From Leucosporidium creatinivorum (lineage: Eukaryota; Basidiomycota; Microbotryomycetes; Leucosporidiales; Leucosporidiaceae): a DNA stretch of 64,000 nucleotides. The stretch is taken from NCBI GenBank assembly GCA_001600635.1, contig BCKL01000011.1, positions 621,383 to 685,382 of the forward strand, read 5' to 3'. This document shows, in pieces, positions 9,424-21,568 of the stretch (the stretch's first letter is position 1; the number at the start of each line of letters is the position of its first letter). Below the pieces are notes generated by a model. It ran no database searches and had not been told where the DNA came from. It saw only the letters and a program-made list of their open reading frames with translations. The translations under genes and the position numbers were made by a program.

Positions 9424-11662
9424 ATGCTTCGCACTAAGCTACGCGCAGCTGCTCGGCCGGTTCTTCGTAGGCCTACAGCCAGCCCTACCACTCCAGCTCG
9501 CTTCCTCGCGACCGCTCCTCCTCCACCGCCGCCGGTCGCCTCTGGCTTGCGCTCTTTCCTCTACTCGTCGCTGCTCGTGCTGGGTACTGGTGCTTTCCTC
9601 GTCTACGCGCATGATTCTAGAGCTGGTGTACACCGGTGAGTACTCCCTAGTAGCTTACAGGGAGCCATGCTGACCCTCAAGCATCACGCAGATGGGTCGT
9701 CCTGCCTGCCGTCATGGCTTTGACCGCTTCCGACCCCGAGAAGGCGCACGAGATGGCGGTCGACTTTCTCGCCAGCGGGTTTGCTCCTGTAGACTGTGGA
9801 GTGGACGATGAGGCGCTCGCAATCGAGGTGAGTTGCTGCTGTCGGGTTGGAGCGGGGAGTTGGGCAGCTGAAGGTGCAGGAGCCGGTGGGCGGGAGAGCT
9901 GGGAGGTGGAGCGTTTGAAGGGGTGCAAGATGGAGCTGCTTCAGCACACGCAGCGATCGCTGGAGAGCTTCCGCTGACCCTCTCATCCCCGCCAGGTCTG
10001 GGGCAAGAAGTTCAACAACCCCGTCGGTATGGCTGCAGGTTGGGACAAGCACGCTGCCGCCATCGACGGCCTCTATAACCTCGGATTCGGCTACGTCGAG
10101 ATTGGCAGCGTCACCCCCGAGCCTCAGGTTCGTACCCCTTCCTCTCGGCCCTCCTCACGCCGAGCTGACCTTTCGATCTTTGACAGCCCGGAAACCCCAA
10201 GCCACGGCTGTTCCGTGTACCCGAGATCGACTCGGTCGTCAACCGCTACGGTTTTAACTCGGAGGGTCACAAGGTCGTCCTCGCTCGCCTGCGCAACCGC
10301 GTGCGCCAGTTCGTCTCGCAATACGCTGCCCAACTCCCTCCCTCCATCTTCCCCCCACCCCCACCACACTCCGGACCCGACTACGACGTCGTCGCTCAGC
10401 TTCTCACCTCCCCCGCCGGCAGCGACGCCCTCGTCGCCGACTCGATTGGACTTCCTCGCAGTCTCGGCGAGGGTCGAGTGCTCGGTGTCAACCTCGGAAA
10501 GAACAAGACGAGTGATCCCGACTCGATCGACGACTTTGTCGCCGGCGTCAAGTCCCTCGGACCCTACGCCGACGTCCTCGTCATCAACGTCTCCTCGCCC
10601 AACACTCCCGGCCTTCGCAGCCTCCAGCGCAAGGGCATGCTCTCCGAGCTTCTCGAGGGCGTCGTCAGCGCAAGGAATGCCCTCTCTGGGTCGGTAAAGC
10701 CTCCCGTTCTCGTCAAGATCGCCCCCGATAACAGCGAGGAGGAGCTTCTCGACATTGCCCACGCCGTGACCGCCTCGGGCGTCGATGGAATCATCGTCTC
10801 CAACACGACCATCTCGCGTCCTGTCAACCCCGACCTACCCGTCCTCAAGGAGACTGGAGGACTCTCGGGCCCTCCCGTCAAGCCTCTCGCCCTCAAGACC
10901 CTGTCGACCCTTTACGAAGCCACCGACGGCAAGGTCCCTCTCGTCGGCTGCGGAGGCATCTCTTCGGGACAGGATGCCGTCGACTTTGCCAAGGCCGGAG
11001 CTTCCCTTGTCCAGACCTATACCTCATTCATCTACCATGGCGTAGGTCTGCCGCGCAAGATCAAGGACGAGGTGACCGCCATCCTCGCCAAGGAGAAGAC
11101 GACTTGGGCCAATTTGGTCGGCACGGGTCGACCAGTCAAGGCTGCTGCCGCTGTCGAGGAGGCCGTCGCCATCAAGAGCAAGCCAGCGGTGTCGGAGCAG
11201 GACTTCGCGACGTCTCTCACCGAGGCCAAGGGCGAGCTCGAGGCTCTCCTCACCCAACTCGCCGCCTACGAGACTCCCCTCCCCGCTCCCGTCGCCGAGT
11301 CGGCCGCTCCCCTTACCGACAACACACCCACCGCCGTTCCCTCTCTCGTCGCCGAGTCCATGGCCCTCTCTCCCGACTCGCTCACTACCCCCCTCCCCGC
11401 TCCCGCCGTCTCTCCCTCTCCCCCTCCCGTCGCCGAGGCCTCTCCATCTCCCGTCCCCACCCCTCAAGCTACCGCCATCCCCGTTCATTCTCCCAAAATC
11501 GACGAGACCCCCCTCGCCATCCCTGCTCAGGCGCTGCTCGACGAGAAGGCCATCGCCGTGATGTTGGATCCGGCAGCGGCTCAGGTCAAGGCTGGTGTAG
11601 TGGAGGAGACCAAGAAGGCAGAGGAGCCCAAGGTTGCTGGTGAGGGTAAACGGTGGGTTTAG
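9424..11662 (+). CDS. URA9: Dihydroorotate dehydrogenase (quinone), mitochondrial class 2, with long C-terminal tail
   Basis: FMN enzyme that oxidises dihydroorotate to orotate in pyrimidine synthesis, passing electrons to ubiquinone at the inner mitochondrial membrane. Exons 9424-9635, 9692-9827, 9996-10127 and 10187-11662 give 651 residues with all phases consistent. The N-terminus is an Arg/Ala-rich presequence followed by one hydrophobic helix ([19 protein letters not shown]), the class-2 membrane anchor. Core motifs are [12 protein letters not shown], the [17 protein letters not shown]-like loop (here [20 protein letters not shown]), [17 protein letters not shown] and [11 protein letters not shown]. 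After the usual end, about 190 further residues follow, rich in Ala/Pro/Ser. The class-2 enzyme fits an aerobic basidiomycete. Confidence 0.96.
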
Positions 11663-12046
11663 ATAGAGATGTATTCGCTGTTGCAAGAGCCGAGTTCGGG
11701 TGAGCTGGCCTCCGCTGAGCTGGACGTCAGCGAGCAGCAGCTTTGAGACTATGCCGAGGAGTAGGAAGGATCTGGAAGTGATGTCAGCCCATCTCTCCGC
11801 GTCTAATGCGTCTCCATGCAGTCGAGCTGAGCTGCCAGTGATTCGCCGAAGCTCGGTCCAGCCTGCGCCTCCTTACAGTCGCGAAAAGCGGGATGTAATA
11901 CGGCATAACTCTGAATTTAGACTGAAACCTGCTACATCGCCAACACGCTGCAGAAAATCAATTCTCGAGCTTGCCGACCGGGAATCGACCTGCCGCGACC
12001 TCCGCGCGCGTTTCGCTGCTCTCACTCTCCTCATTCGCTCGTCACT
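11663..12046. other. Intergenic, DHODH 3' UTR and AGX1 promoter
   Basis: About 380 bases between two plus-strand genes. No further feature was recognised. Confidence 0.5.
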
Positions 12047-13902
12047 ATGTCTTTCCAACAAGCACCTCACAAGCTTCTTCTGATTCCTGGCCCCATCGAG
12101 GTCTCGGACCCTGGTAGGTCGTGTATCTGTAGCAAGGCGAGAGCTGGGGAGGGTGGAGGAAGCCGCCGTCACCTCGCGCGCGGTCGGCTGGCCTTCTTCG
12201 CAGCTCCCAGGCCTTCAACACGCTCCCGAGCTAATCTCTGATGTTACTACAGTCCTCCTGGCCAATGCCCACCCCAGCATGTCCCACGTCTCGCCCGTTT
12301 TCGCTCCCGTCTTCGCCTCCGCCTTGAAGCGCCTCCGGACGATTCTCTACACCGAGACTGCACAGCCTTTCATCATTGCTGGTTCGGGAACCCTTGGATG
12401 GTGAGTGTAGCCCCTACTCTGCTACAGCCGCCGAGCTGCAGAGCACGCAACATGTGGGGACGCTAATGCGGGTCGGCGCGGCTCTCTCGCTTCCATAGGG
12501 ATCTCGTCGCTGCCAACCTCATCGAGGCTGGAGAGAAGGCTCTCGTGCTCAACAGCGGATACTTCGGAGATTCGTGAGTCCTCCTGTGCTCCCCAGCGAG
12601 ATTATAAGCTGACCCAGCCGAACCCACAGCTTCGCCGACTGCCTCGAGACTTACGGAGCGAAGGTCACTCAAATTGGCGCTCCCGTGGGAGGCAGGCCTT
12701 CGCTTGAGGAGGTTGAGAATGCCCTCAAGAAGGACAAGTACGCCGTCCTCACCTTCACCCACGTCGACACCTGTGAGTCTCTCGAGGACCACCGCCGCTT
12801 CCTCCGCCGACTGCCAACGTCGGCGTTTCGAGGTCTTTCACTGACTCCACCCATCATAAAACAGCGACTGGAGTCCTCTCGGATGCCGAGGCCATCGGCA
12901 AGCTCGTCAAGCGCGTCAGCCCCGAGACCTTGGTCATCCTCGATGGAGTCTGCTCGGTCGCCTCTGAGGAGATTCGCCAGGACGACTGGAACATCGACGT
13001 CGTTGTCGGCGCCTCGCAAAAGGGTCTCTCGGCCCCTCCCGGTCTTTCCATCACCTCGGTCTCGAAGAAGGCCCTCACCGTCCTCGACAACCGCAAGACC
13101 CCCGTCGCTTCGTACTTTGCTTCGTACAAGAGGTGAGCTTTGGTCGCCCAATTAGTTCGGATAGTAGTCCTGACCTGTGTGGTCATAGGTGGCTTCCCAT
13201 CATGCAGTCGTACGAGGCTGGAGCTCCCGCCTACTTCGCTACTCCTCCCGTCGTGAGTTGGCGATCCTCTCCTCGACTTTCTAGGATCTAAGCTGGTGGC
13301 TGACTCGCCGTCTCGATGACTCAGAACCTCATCTATGCCCTCGACGAGTCGCTCAGGCAAATCACCGAGGGCCCCGTCTCGCTCGAGGACCGCTTCAAGC
13401 TGCACAAGCAGGCCTCTCAAAAGTTCAAGACCGCTGCTGCTGAGCTCGGCTTCAAGCAGGTATGCCGGTGTGGGCTCTTTTCGTCGCTCGTTCAGCTACT
13501 GACTCTGCTCTACCTCCCAGGTCGCCATCAACCCCGAGGACGGAGCCAACGGAATGACCGCCGTCTACGTGCCCGAGGGAATCGCTCCTCCCGCTATTGT
13601 CGCCGCTCTTGGTGCCCGTGGTAGGTAGAGAGCAAGTTTGATGGGCTTTTTTACCCGAGACTGACTCAGCTCTGACCTCACAGACATTGTCATCGCTGGT
13701 GGACTGCACAAGGACATCAAGGCGAAGGTGAGCGGCGGCCGTGTTCTCGCGTTAAGGCCCACCGCTGACTCTTGACCACCCACAGTACATCCGCTTCGGT
13801 CACATGGGCTACTCGGTCGCCGGCGAGGGTCGCAAGGATGTCGACACCCTCATCTCGGCCCTGCAGTCTGCCTACGCCGAGGTCGCTGGAAAGACCAATT
13901 GA
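12047..13902 (+). CDS. AGX1: Alanine-glyoxylate / serine-pyruvate aminotransferase (class V PLP)
   Basis: PLP enzyme converting glyoxylate and alanine to glycine and pyruvate, in peroxisome or mitochondrion depending on species. The start MSFQQAPHKLLLIPGPIEVS has the family opening LLIPGP. Later motifs are NAHPSMSHVSP, IAGSGTLGW, LNSGYFGD, VILDGVCSVASEE (the Asp that contacts the PLP ring) and VVGASQKGLSAPPG, in which the Lys after SQ is the Schiff-base lysine. It is split into about ten exons. The first intron (12114-12252) is in phase with GTC across the junction, and the last coding exon ends AGKTN. Size near 390 residues, as usual for the family. No peroxisomal SKL-type tail is seen at the C-terminus. 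Confidence 0.95.
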
Positions 13903-14398
13903 CGGTCGAAGCTGTGAAGTAGTGATTGAGTCTTTTCTTGAGATGTCCCTTCTAGTGCTTGTTCTGTGCCCTCTATTGTGTACGGTTGCAACTCGATCGG
14001 AGACTTTGCAGCGGGATCTTCGAGTGCTCTCATCTTGCGAAGGCCGAACCGAAAGCACGAGTTGGCTTCATGCGAGTCTGACAGATCTGACATTGATTCT
14101 GGAGGCGTGTAATGCACTGCTTCAGCAACGCGCTCGACTGTGATTTCCACCAGTTCACTTGCGCCGAGCTGAAGGCGGGGCCCTCGAGCGAGTATGGTTC
14201 GGCTTAAGTACGGCTGGTCCTCTCGGGCTCGTTGCTGGACAAGACAGGGTCTGAGAGAAGGTGTAATACTAGGAGAGCAGCTCTGGCGACTTGCCACCCG
14301 AACAAGGCCAAGTCATCTAGACGAGAGACGCAAATCTTACCCTGGTCGCCGAGAGCCAGCAGCGGGTCTTCCTTCTCCGCCTTCGTGGACGACATCGC
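13903..14398. other. Intergenic, no gene seen
   Basis: About 500 bases between the AGX1 stop and the deubiquitinase ATG; presumably UTRs and promoter. Confidence 0.5.
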
Positions 14399-17300
14399 AT
14401 GGACAGCGTGTCGCGTACTCAACCTTCGGATCCTTCTCCTTCGCCTTCACCGCCGTCTGTACGCAAGCGGGCCTTGTCTGACGCCTCCGAGTCGTCCAAC
14501 CTCAGCCGCCGTCGCCTCCAGAGCGAATCCCTCAGCGACACGGAAGGCTCCCTCGGCGCTTCTCGCCTGCAGCTCGGCTCTACTCCCCTCTCCCTCTCTT
14601 CCCCCGAATCGCCTACAGACTCGCTCGGCGATACTACCATGGACGCCCCCGCCCCCAACCTCGAACAGGACGCTGCTGCCTCCCCTCCCGCTTACGACGC
14701 TCCCAGCTACCCTCAAGCGGCCGTCGAACCAGGGCCGGATGGCTCTAACCAGCTCTCGATGATCAAGGAGATGAAGAATGGCGGCGAGATTGAGATGGAA
14801 GCAGGCGAGACGTGGTTCCTCGTCAGCAGGAGCTGGTTCCGTCGCTGGGCCACCGCTTGCTCGGGCGTAGCAGAGTCCAAGGAGGACGATGCCGACCTCA
14901 CCCTCGCAGATGTCGGCCCCATCGACAACTCGGACATTCTCACCGCCGAGGGCAAGCTCAAGCAGCCGCTCGAGCTGGGACGCGAGGTCGAGATCCTCCC
15001 GCGCCCTGCCTGGGATTTCCTGACGAGGTGGTGAGTAGTAGAGCTTCGCAAGTCACATCTCCGAAGCTAACAGAGCTTTCCGCTGCAGGTACGGAACGCA
15101 GCAGGCTCCCATCGAGCGCGCCGTCGTCGGCGCTCCTGGCGAAGCTCGGGTCGAGTTCTACCCTCCTACCTTCCTCGTCCTCCAGCTCCTACCCAGCTCC
15201 TCCTCCTCCGAGTCCAACGTCACCATCCCCAGCTTCCCCGACACCCCCACCGTCGCCCTCTCCTCTGGCGCTCAGCTCAAGGAGCTCAAGGAGTTCGCCG
15301 CCGATACCTACCAGCTCCAGCGCCCCCTTCGCCTTTGGCGTCTCCCACAATCCGAGCCCTCATCCTCCACTCCCGACCTGGAAGGCCCCGCCTACATCTT
15401 TGCCGAGCGCATCATGGCCGGCGGCTCGGAGCTCATCGAGCAGAACGGCGTCAACGACGATAGCACCCTCAACGATGCTCTCCTCACCGACCCCGCGACT
15501 CGTCTCGCAGTGGAGGAGCTGTCGCTTTCTGGCTCGTGGATCATCGACGCCGAGGCCATCAAGGACCTGCCCGCCCTCGCCACGACCGAGACGACGTCGG
15601 AGCCTCCCGCCGAGAGCCACGAGGAGAAGAAGAAGCACCATGGCATGTTCGGCGCCGGCAAGTGGATCGACAAGCTCGCTCACGGCCACAACAAGTCGCC
15701 AAACAACCTGCAAGCCAAGAACAAGGACGGCTCGGCGAGGGCCACTCCCATCGCTGTCCCGAGTAATGGTGCGGGTGGCTTCCTCAGCTCGCTCACGAGG
15801 AGCAAAGGTATGGGTGGATCAGGTCGTCAGCGCGGTCTTACTGGGCTGCAGAACCTCGGAAAGTGAGTCGTCGCCTCTCTCGCCGCTTCGAGCCGAGGCT
15901 GATCTCTCACTTCCTGCAGCACTTGCTTCATGAACTCTGCTCTGCAGTGCATGAGCAACACCAAGGAGCTTCAGGAGTACTTCACTTGTAAGCTGCTGCA
16001 CGCTCTACCGAGCGAACTAGACTCGAAGCTGATCTTCGCCCTTCACAGCCGGCGTCTACAAAGACGAGCTCAACCGCGACAACCCTCTCGGAATGCGTGG
16101 ACAAGTCGCCGAGGGCTTTGGACAGCTCATCGAGCGCATCTGGTCGAGCTCAGGCTCCTCGGTCGCTCCTCGCGAGTTCAAGCAGGCCCTCTCTCGGTTC
16201 GCCCCTCAATTCTCCGGCTACGGCCAGCAGGACACCCAGGAGCTCCTCGCTTTCCTCCTCGACGGTGTGCACGAGGACCTCAACCGCATCAAGAAGAAGC
16301 CAGCGACGAACGCGCCCGATTGGGAGGGAGGAGGAGATTTGGAGCTCGTCGAGTTGGCGAAGACCTGCTGGGAGCAGTACAGGAGTAGGAACGACAGTGT
16401 CATCGTCGACCTCTTCCAAGGACAGTACCGCTCGACGGTCGTCTGCCCCGATTGCGACAAGGTGAGCTGGTTTCTCGAGCGAGCGTGAAGAGTGGCCGAA
16501 GCTGACCCTTTCTCGGCGTCGCAGGTCTCCATCACCTTCGACCCCTTCATGTACGTCACCACCAACCTTCCCGTCACCAAGAAGTGGATCGGCAAGGTGT
16601 ACTACGTCCCTCTGGACCCCGCCAAGGATCGCTTCTTCGTCAGTCCTGGCGCTCTCGTTCGAAGTCTACCTTCGCTGACTCCTAGTCTGCAACAGATCGA
16701 GGTCGAAATTCCCAAGACAGGAACCCTCAAGATGTTGAAGGCAGCCGTTGGCAAGTTCATGGACGTGGACCCCAAGAAGGTGAGCACTTGAATCGCCGAG
16801 CATGCGCCACGAGCCTCGCTCATCTCTCTTCGCCGCAGCTCGTCATCACCGAGGAGTGGAAGAGCAAGTTCTTCAAGCCATGGTACGACGACGAAATGAT
16901 CATGGAGATCGACACCTCCAAGGACACCATCGTCCTCTTCGAAACGCTCGAGCCAATCACTCAGCTCAAGCCTCGCTACTACGGCAAGAACAAGCCCGCC
17001 GCCTCCCCCGCACCCTCCGCCGACGCTCCCATCGTCATCCCCGTCCTGCACAAGAAGTCGAATCGCTCCTCGTTGAGCAAGCCCGCCCGCAACATGTTTG
17101 GCTCGCTCTCAAGCTCCTACTCCTCCGACGACCTCTTTGGCTCGCCTTTCCTCCTAACCCTCACTCGCGAGGAAGCCTCCACGCCGGCAGGCATCACGAG
17201 GGCCCTCGCAAGGCAGTACGCTCGTGTGACTGTCCACAGTGAGGACCTTCGCGAGGCCGTCGACGCTCAGCTGGAGGACGAGAACCCCGAGACGCCCGTC

Positions 17301-19208
17301 GCAGCAGCCTCCGTCGCCGCTGCTCCCGCTCCCGCACCAGCCGCTACTCCTCTTCCCGCGACTCCCCCTCCCGAGGCCAACATGGACGTTGACTCGGCCG
17401 AGCCCGTCGCATCTACTTCCACCCTCCCCGACGAGCCGGCCGCTACCTTTGTCATGCCTGCTCCTCCCGCCATCGTCCCCGAGTCCTTCTCCGTCGCCTC
17501 TTCCAGCACCTCGCTCCCTCCTCCCGCACCCGTTCCCACCGTTGAGAGCACCCCCGCTCCCCCACGTGTGGCCGTCTTCTCCCTCTTCGTCTCCGACAGG
17601 TCTTCGAAGAACCTCCCTCTCGGCAACGACGCTTTCAATACTCCTACCATTCCCCTCGCCAAGCGTGTCCGTCGCGCTTCCACCCCCGACACCGACATGT
17701 TCGCCCCTCCTCTCTCCCGCACCAACCTGCCCGGCTCCTTCCCTCGCGAGGACGACGACAGCTCCATGTCGACCGACACTGAGCTCGAGACGACCACCGC
17801 GGCGACTACCGGCGCCAGCACTCCCATCCGCATCGACGAGGCCGAGGGTTCGACCACCTCGGCACCGTCAGAGCCCGCTCCCAGGCCCGCGCCTCAGCCC
17901 ATCGTCCAGACGGGAGACTTCCTGATCGCCGAGTGGGATTCAGCAGCGCTCGCCCACTTCCTCGGTCCCAACGGCGGCGGCGAGAGCTCGACCTGGACGA
18001 ATCTCAAGCCCTTTGTCGACCCCGCTCTCGCCGAGGGGCGCGCTCGTCAAGGCGGTCCCAAGAAGGTCATCACCATCCAAGACTGCCTGACCGAGTTCAC
18101 CAAGGAGGAGCGTCTCGGCGAGGACGATACGTGGTACTGCCCGAGGTGCAAGGACCACAAGCAGGCGACCAAGAAGGTCGAGCTGTGGAAGGTGCCCGAC
18201 ATCCTCGTCTTTGCCTTCAAGCGCTTCAGCTCGGGACGCTACACTCGCGACAAGATTGACGATTTCGTCGACTTCCCCCTCGAGAACTTCAATCTCGAGC
18301 CCTTCGTCGAGGGCGCCAAGGTCGAGCGTCGACTGGCGGGACAGACGGGAGAGGAGGATCCCGAGTCGCTCATCTACGACCTCTACGCTGTGGACAACCA
18401 TTACGGAGGCATGGGAGGAGGACACTACACGGCCTACGCCAAGAACCACGAGAACAGCAAGTGGTACGACTTTGACGATGTGAGTGCCGTTCTTTCTCTT
18501 TCCGTCAAATCCGGCGCTGACTCTTGCGCTTCCGTACAGGGCCGCGTCTCCGAGATCACCAACCCGGAGAGCGTCAAGACCAAGGCTGCTTACCTCGTCA
18601 TGTACCGTCGTGTGAGTTCGGCGCTCGTTCGACCTTATCGACTCGCGCTGATTTTAATCTCTCGCCCTCAGCGCACGACTCGCCCCATTGGAGCCAAGTC
18701 TCGCGAGCTCATCGACTCGGCCATACAATCTCGCAACGTCTCCGCCTCCACCTCCGAAGCCGGAGGACCCCCACCAGTCGTCTCCAACCCCAACTCTCCC
18801 TTCGGCTCGACCGACAACCTCCATGCTGGAGTTGGACCCATCTCCCTCGGCCCCGGTGGCGACTACCTCTCTCAGCACTTCCTGCCTCCCTCCCCTCCTC
18901 ACTTCAACAACGACGCCGAGGACGACCTTTACGACGACAGCGAGCCTCACACTTTCGTGCCCGGCGACCGTTTCTCGGGCATGTTCTCCGGGCGCAACGC
19001 TGCCAGCTCGGGCGAGGTGTCGGACAACGAGGCTGAGGTGGGAAGCGGAGCGAGCAGCAGGCGTGGATCGCCACCGTCGCTCATGGACGAGTTTGAGGAC
19101 ACGCCCTTCGCCGAGCATGTCATGCCTGAGGCGCCTTTGGAGGAGGAGGATCCCATCGATTTGAGGCTGGATGAGCAGGTACCGTCGACGATGGAGCAGA
19201 TTGAGTAA
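14399..19208 (+). CDS. UBP12: Ubiquitin carboxyl-terminal hydrolase, DUSP-USP family (Ubp12/USP15-like)
   Basis: Cysteine protease removing ubiquitin from proteins. After a Ser/Pro-rich start, a DUSP domain runs from GETWFLVSRSWFRRW to LPRPAWDFLTRWYG (junction at intron 15031-15088). A second conserved block (VEFYPPTFLVLQL) fits the Ubl-like region of this family. The catalytic Cys box is GNTCFMNSALQC, split by intron 15863-15919. Next come GYGQQDTQELLAFLLDGVHE and a zinc knuckle CPDCDK with its partner CPRCKDHK about 550 residues later. A long Ala/Pro/Ser-rich insertion separates the halves of the USP fold (about 17000-17900). The His box is YGGMGGGHYTAYAKN and the C-terminus is acidic. Roughly 1,400 residues, large for yeast Ubp12 but typical of basidiomycete forms. 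Confidence 0.95.
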
Positions 19209-19427
19209 GGGAGTCATGAACGGACGAATCGAGGGCGTTTGACGTTGAGATCAGGAGGACGACTCGAGAGCAGGGGATTAGTTTCGCGCTCCTTCCATCT
19301 CGAGATAATCTCTCCCTCCCCCTTTTTGACGCTTGAAGCTGTCGGTTGGTCGGTTTGTTTACTGAATGAGTAGCATAGCATTTACCCTCCACCGTCAAGA
19401 TGCGAGCTATCGAGAGAAGGAGAGAAT
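19209..19427. other. Convergent 3' UTR interval
   Basis: About 220 bases between two convergent stops; no other feature seen. Confidence 0.5.
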
Positions 19428-21027
19428 CTACAAGTCGATGGTTCGGCCCTCGCGAGAGCTCTGAGTGGCAGCCTCGATGATCTCGATAGTGAGAGCGGCC
19501 TGTTCCGGAGTGACGATGAGGCGGTTGCGGTCGCCTGAGCGGATGGTCTGCGAGGAAGGAGGATGTTCAGCATCGGACCGCGAAGCGAGGAGCGGCGAAA
19601 GCTGAGCTCGACTCACCTCAGCGACGTTCTTGAACCAGTCAACGTATCGACCTGCTTCCGAGGCAATCGTCTCTACGTTTCCTGGTGTGTAGAGCTGTCC
19701 AGCGAGGCTAGCGGGCTCAACGCCGAAGTCCGACTTTGAGACAGCCGAGTGGGCTCCAGCCTTCAGTTGATCCTCCTGGATATCGAGGCCGTGCTTGACG
19801 AATGAAGCTGATGTGCCCTTGATGGTGTAACGAAGCTGAGGAGTGACATGGGAGAGCATGGTGCCGCGAGCGGTGGCGATGAGAGGCAGCTTGCGACCAG
19901 CGACGTCGGAGGCAGGGTAGTGGACTGGAGCAGGGCGGAGGTGGTCAGTATTGAGCTTTTCGGAGAGGACATGGGCGCGCCTACGGTGGATGAGGAACCA
20001 GTCGGGAACGGCAGGGTTGCCAATGGCGCGCGAGTTTTGAACCATGCCGGTGACCTTCTCGGACTTGCCGAAGAGCTCAAGGATCTGGTCGATCTGTGGG
20101 AAGGAAAGGATGAGCTCTGTGTGTATCGAATTCGACGCGGAGTGAGCGAATAGCTTACCAAGTGCGAACCGAGGTCGTAGGCAAGGCCCGAGCCGGGCAA
20201 GTCCTGCTCTTTCCACAGCTTGGCGGTGGCAGCCTCGCCCTTGAAGCGGTCAAAGTTGCTCTGTGTGCATCGCAGCATGTCAGTTACTAGTCGAAAGTCT
20301 GAAACCGAGGCAAGGAGCTCACCTGGAACTCTGACAGCTCGCCGAACTTTCCCTCCTTCAACAGCTTCTTGACGGTCAGGAAGTCCGAGTCCCAGCGACG
20401 GTTCTGGTAGACGGCGAGGACGAGGTTCTTTTCTTTGGCGAGCTTCGCGAGCTCGTGAGCCTCAACAGAGGTAGGAGTGAGGGGCTTCTCGACGACGACG
20501 TGCTTTCCGGCGTTGAGAGCGGCCTGCGGAGGTCGGGAGAGGTTAGGCGGGAGTCAAAAGGCAGCTGAAAAGTCAGACATACCTTGCAGTAGTCAAAGTG
20601 AGTGTCGTTGATGGTCGAAACGAACACGAGCTCGATGGAAGGGTCGGAGAGGACAGCATCAAGGGTGTTCACGACCTTGACGTGGGGGAAAGCATCGCGG
20701 GCGGCCGACTTGGTCTCGGTAGCTGAGCGCTCGAAGATGGTGGTGAGGTTAAAGTGCTCGGGAAGGGCTGTAATAAAGGGCAAATGAAAGACTGAGGAAT
20801 CGATTGGTCACTCGGTCAGCTCGGCGCGAGAAGCGTGGAGGTTGGGGTGGGGGAAGTGGCTGAGGGAGCAGAGCAGGATGAAGGGGTGGTGTAGGAGTAG
20901 TATGGATGGAGAAGAGGTGCTGGAGAGACCAGGAGGGCGTAGAAGCAAAGCGAGAGATGAAAGCGATGAGCTCACCTGTAGCGGACATTCCGAATCCGAG
21001 AACGGCGACGTTGATGGGAGCAGACAT
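19428..21027 (-). CDS. Gfo/Idh/MocA-family NAD(P)-dependent oxidoreductase
   Basis: Rossmann-fold dehydrogenase of unknown substrate, probably a sugar or cyclitol. The start MSAPINVAVLGFGMSATG carries the GxGxxx nucleotide-binding motif; the second exon continues ALPEHFNLTTIFERSA. Further motifs are VFVSTINDTHFDYC, HVVVEKPLTPTSVEAHELA (the EKP catalytic lysine motif) and YQNRRWDSDF. SGLAYDLGSHLIDQ holds the conserved Asp-Leu-Gly-x-His of the C-terminal domain. The C-terminus ends LIVTPEQAALTIEIIEAA. Introns are short, with GTGAGC/GTACGT donors. Size near 390 residues, normal for the family. It resembles uncharacterised bacterial YdgJ/YhhX-type and fungal oxidoreductases; a Gal80-like regulatory role is less likely because the EKP motif is intact. 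Confidence 0.9.
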
Positions 21028-21568
21028 GATTAGAAGCAGGTACCAGCTTGTGTTGGGTAGCGAGAAAGACGAGTGAACGGCAGGAGGGAGAGAGAGGTTC
21101 GACCTCACTTCTTGACCACGCCGGTGAATGAGCGGCGCATTGCTGCTAATCTCTGCAGAAATTCATGCGAGGGCGTTTGGCAAGCTTTGGGGGGTCATAT
21201 ATACGCTCTGCTTCGATGGTAAATGGATGAATAGCTGATGAGGCAGAGCAGCCTGCCTCGGTCGCCGAGCAGGGGGATTCACAGCGAAGCGAGAGCCGAG
21301 CAGAACCTCGGGCGGGCTCGGCTGCTTAGAGGTACAGAGCTCGTCAATATATTGTGAGAGTATGTAGTCGACCGCTGCTGCTCTGTAGCCTCTACCGAAA
21401 CATTGCCCCCTCTCTCGACCTTCGGCGACGAGCGCGAGCTTCTCGGCTCTCTCACTTCGCCTCTTTCATTCCGATTCGACTCGCTACATCGCAAGAGCGC
21501 GTTTCGAGCTCAGCAGCCAACCAGACTCGGCTACAGCTCGTTAAACCGACCCTGCACCGCTGCAAACG
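21028..21568. promoter_or_regulatory. Divergent promoter interval, oxidoreductase / TFIIIC subunit
   Basis: About 540 bases between two divergently transcribed starts. No defined element such as a clear TATA box could be assigned. Confidence 0.45.

Noticed and set aside
10029-10697. 222-residue frame overlapping DHODH
   Set aside because: Runs through the intron at 10128-10186 and leaves the DHODH frame; only its first 33 codons are real exon.
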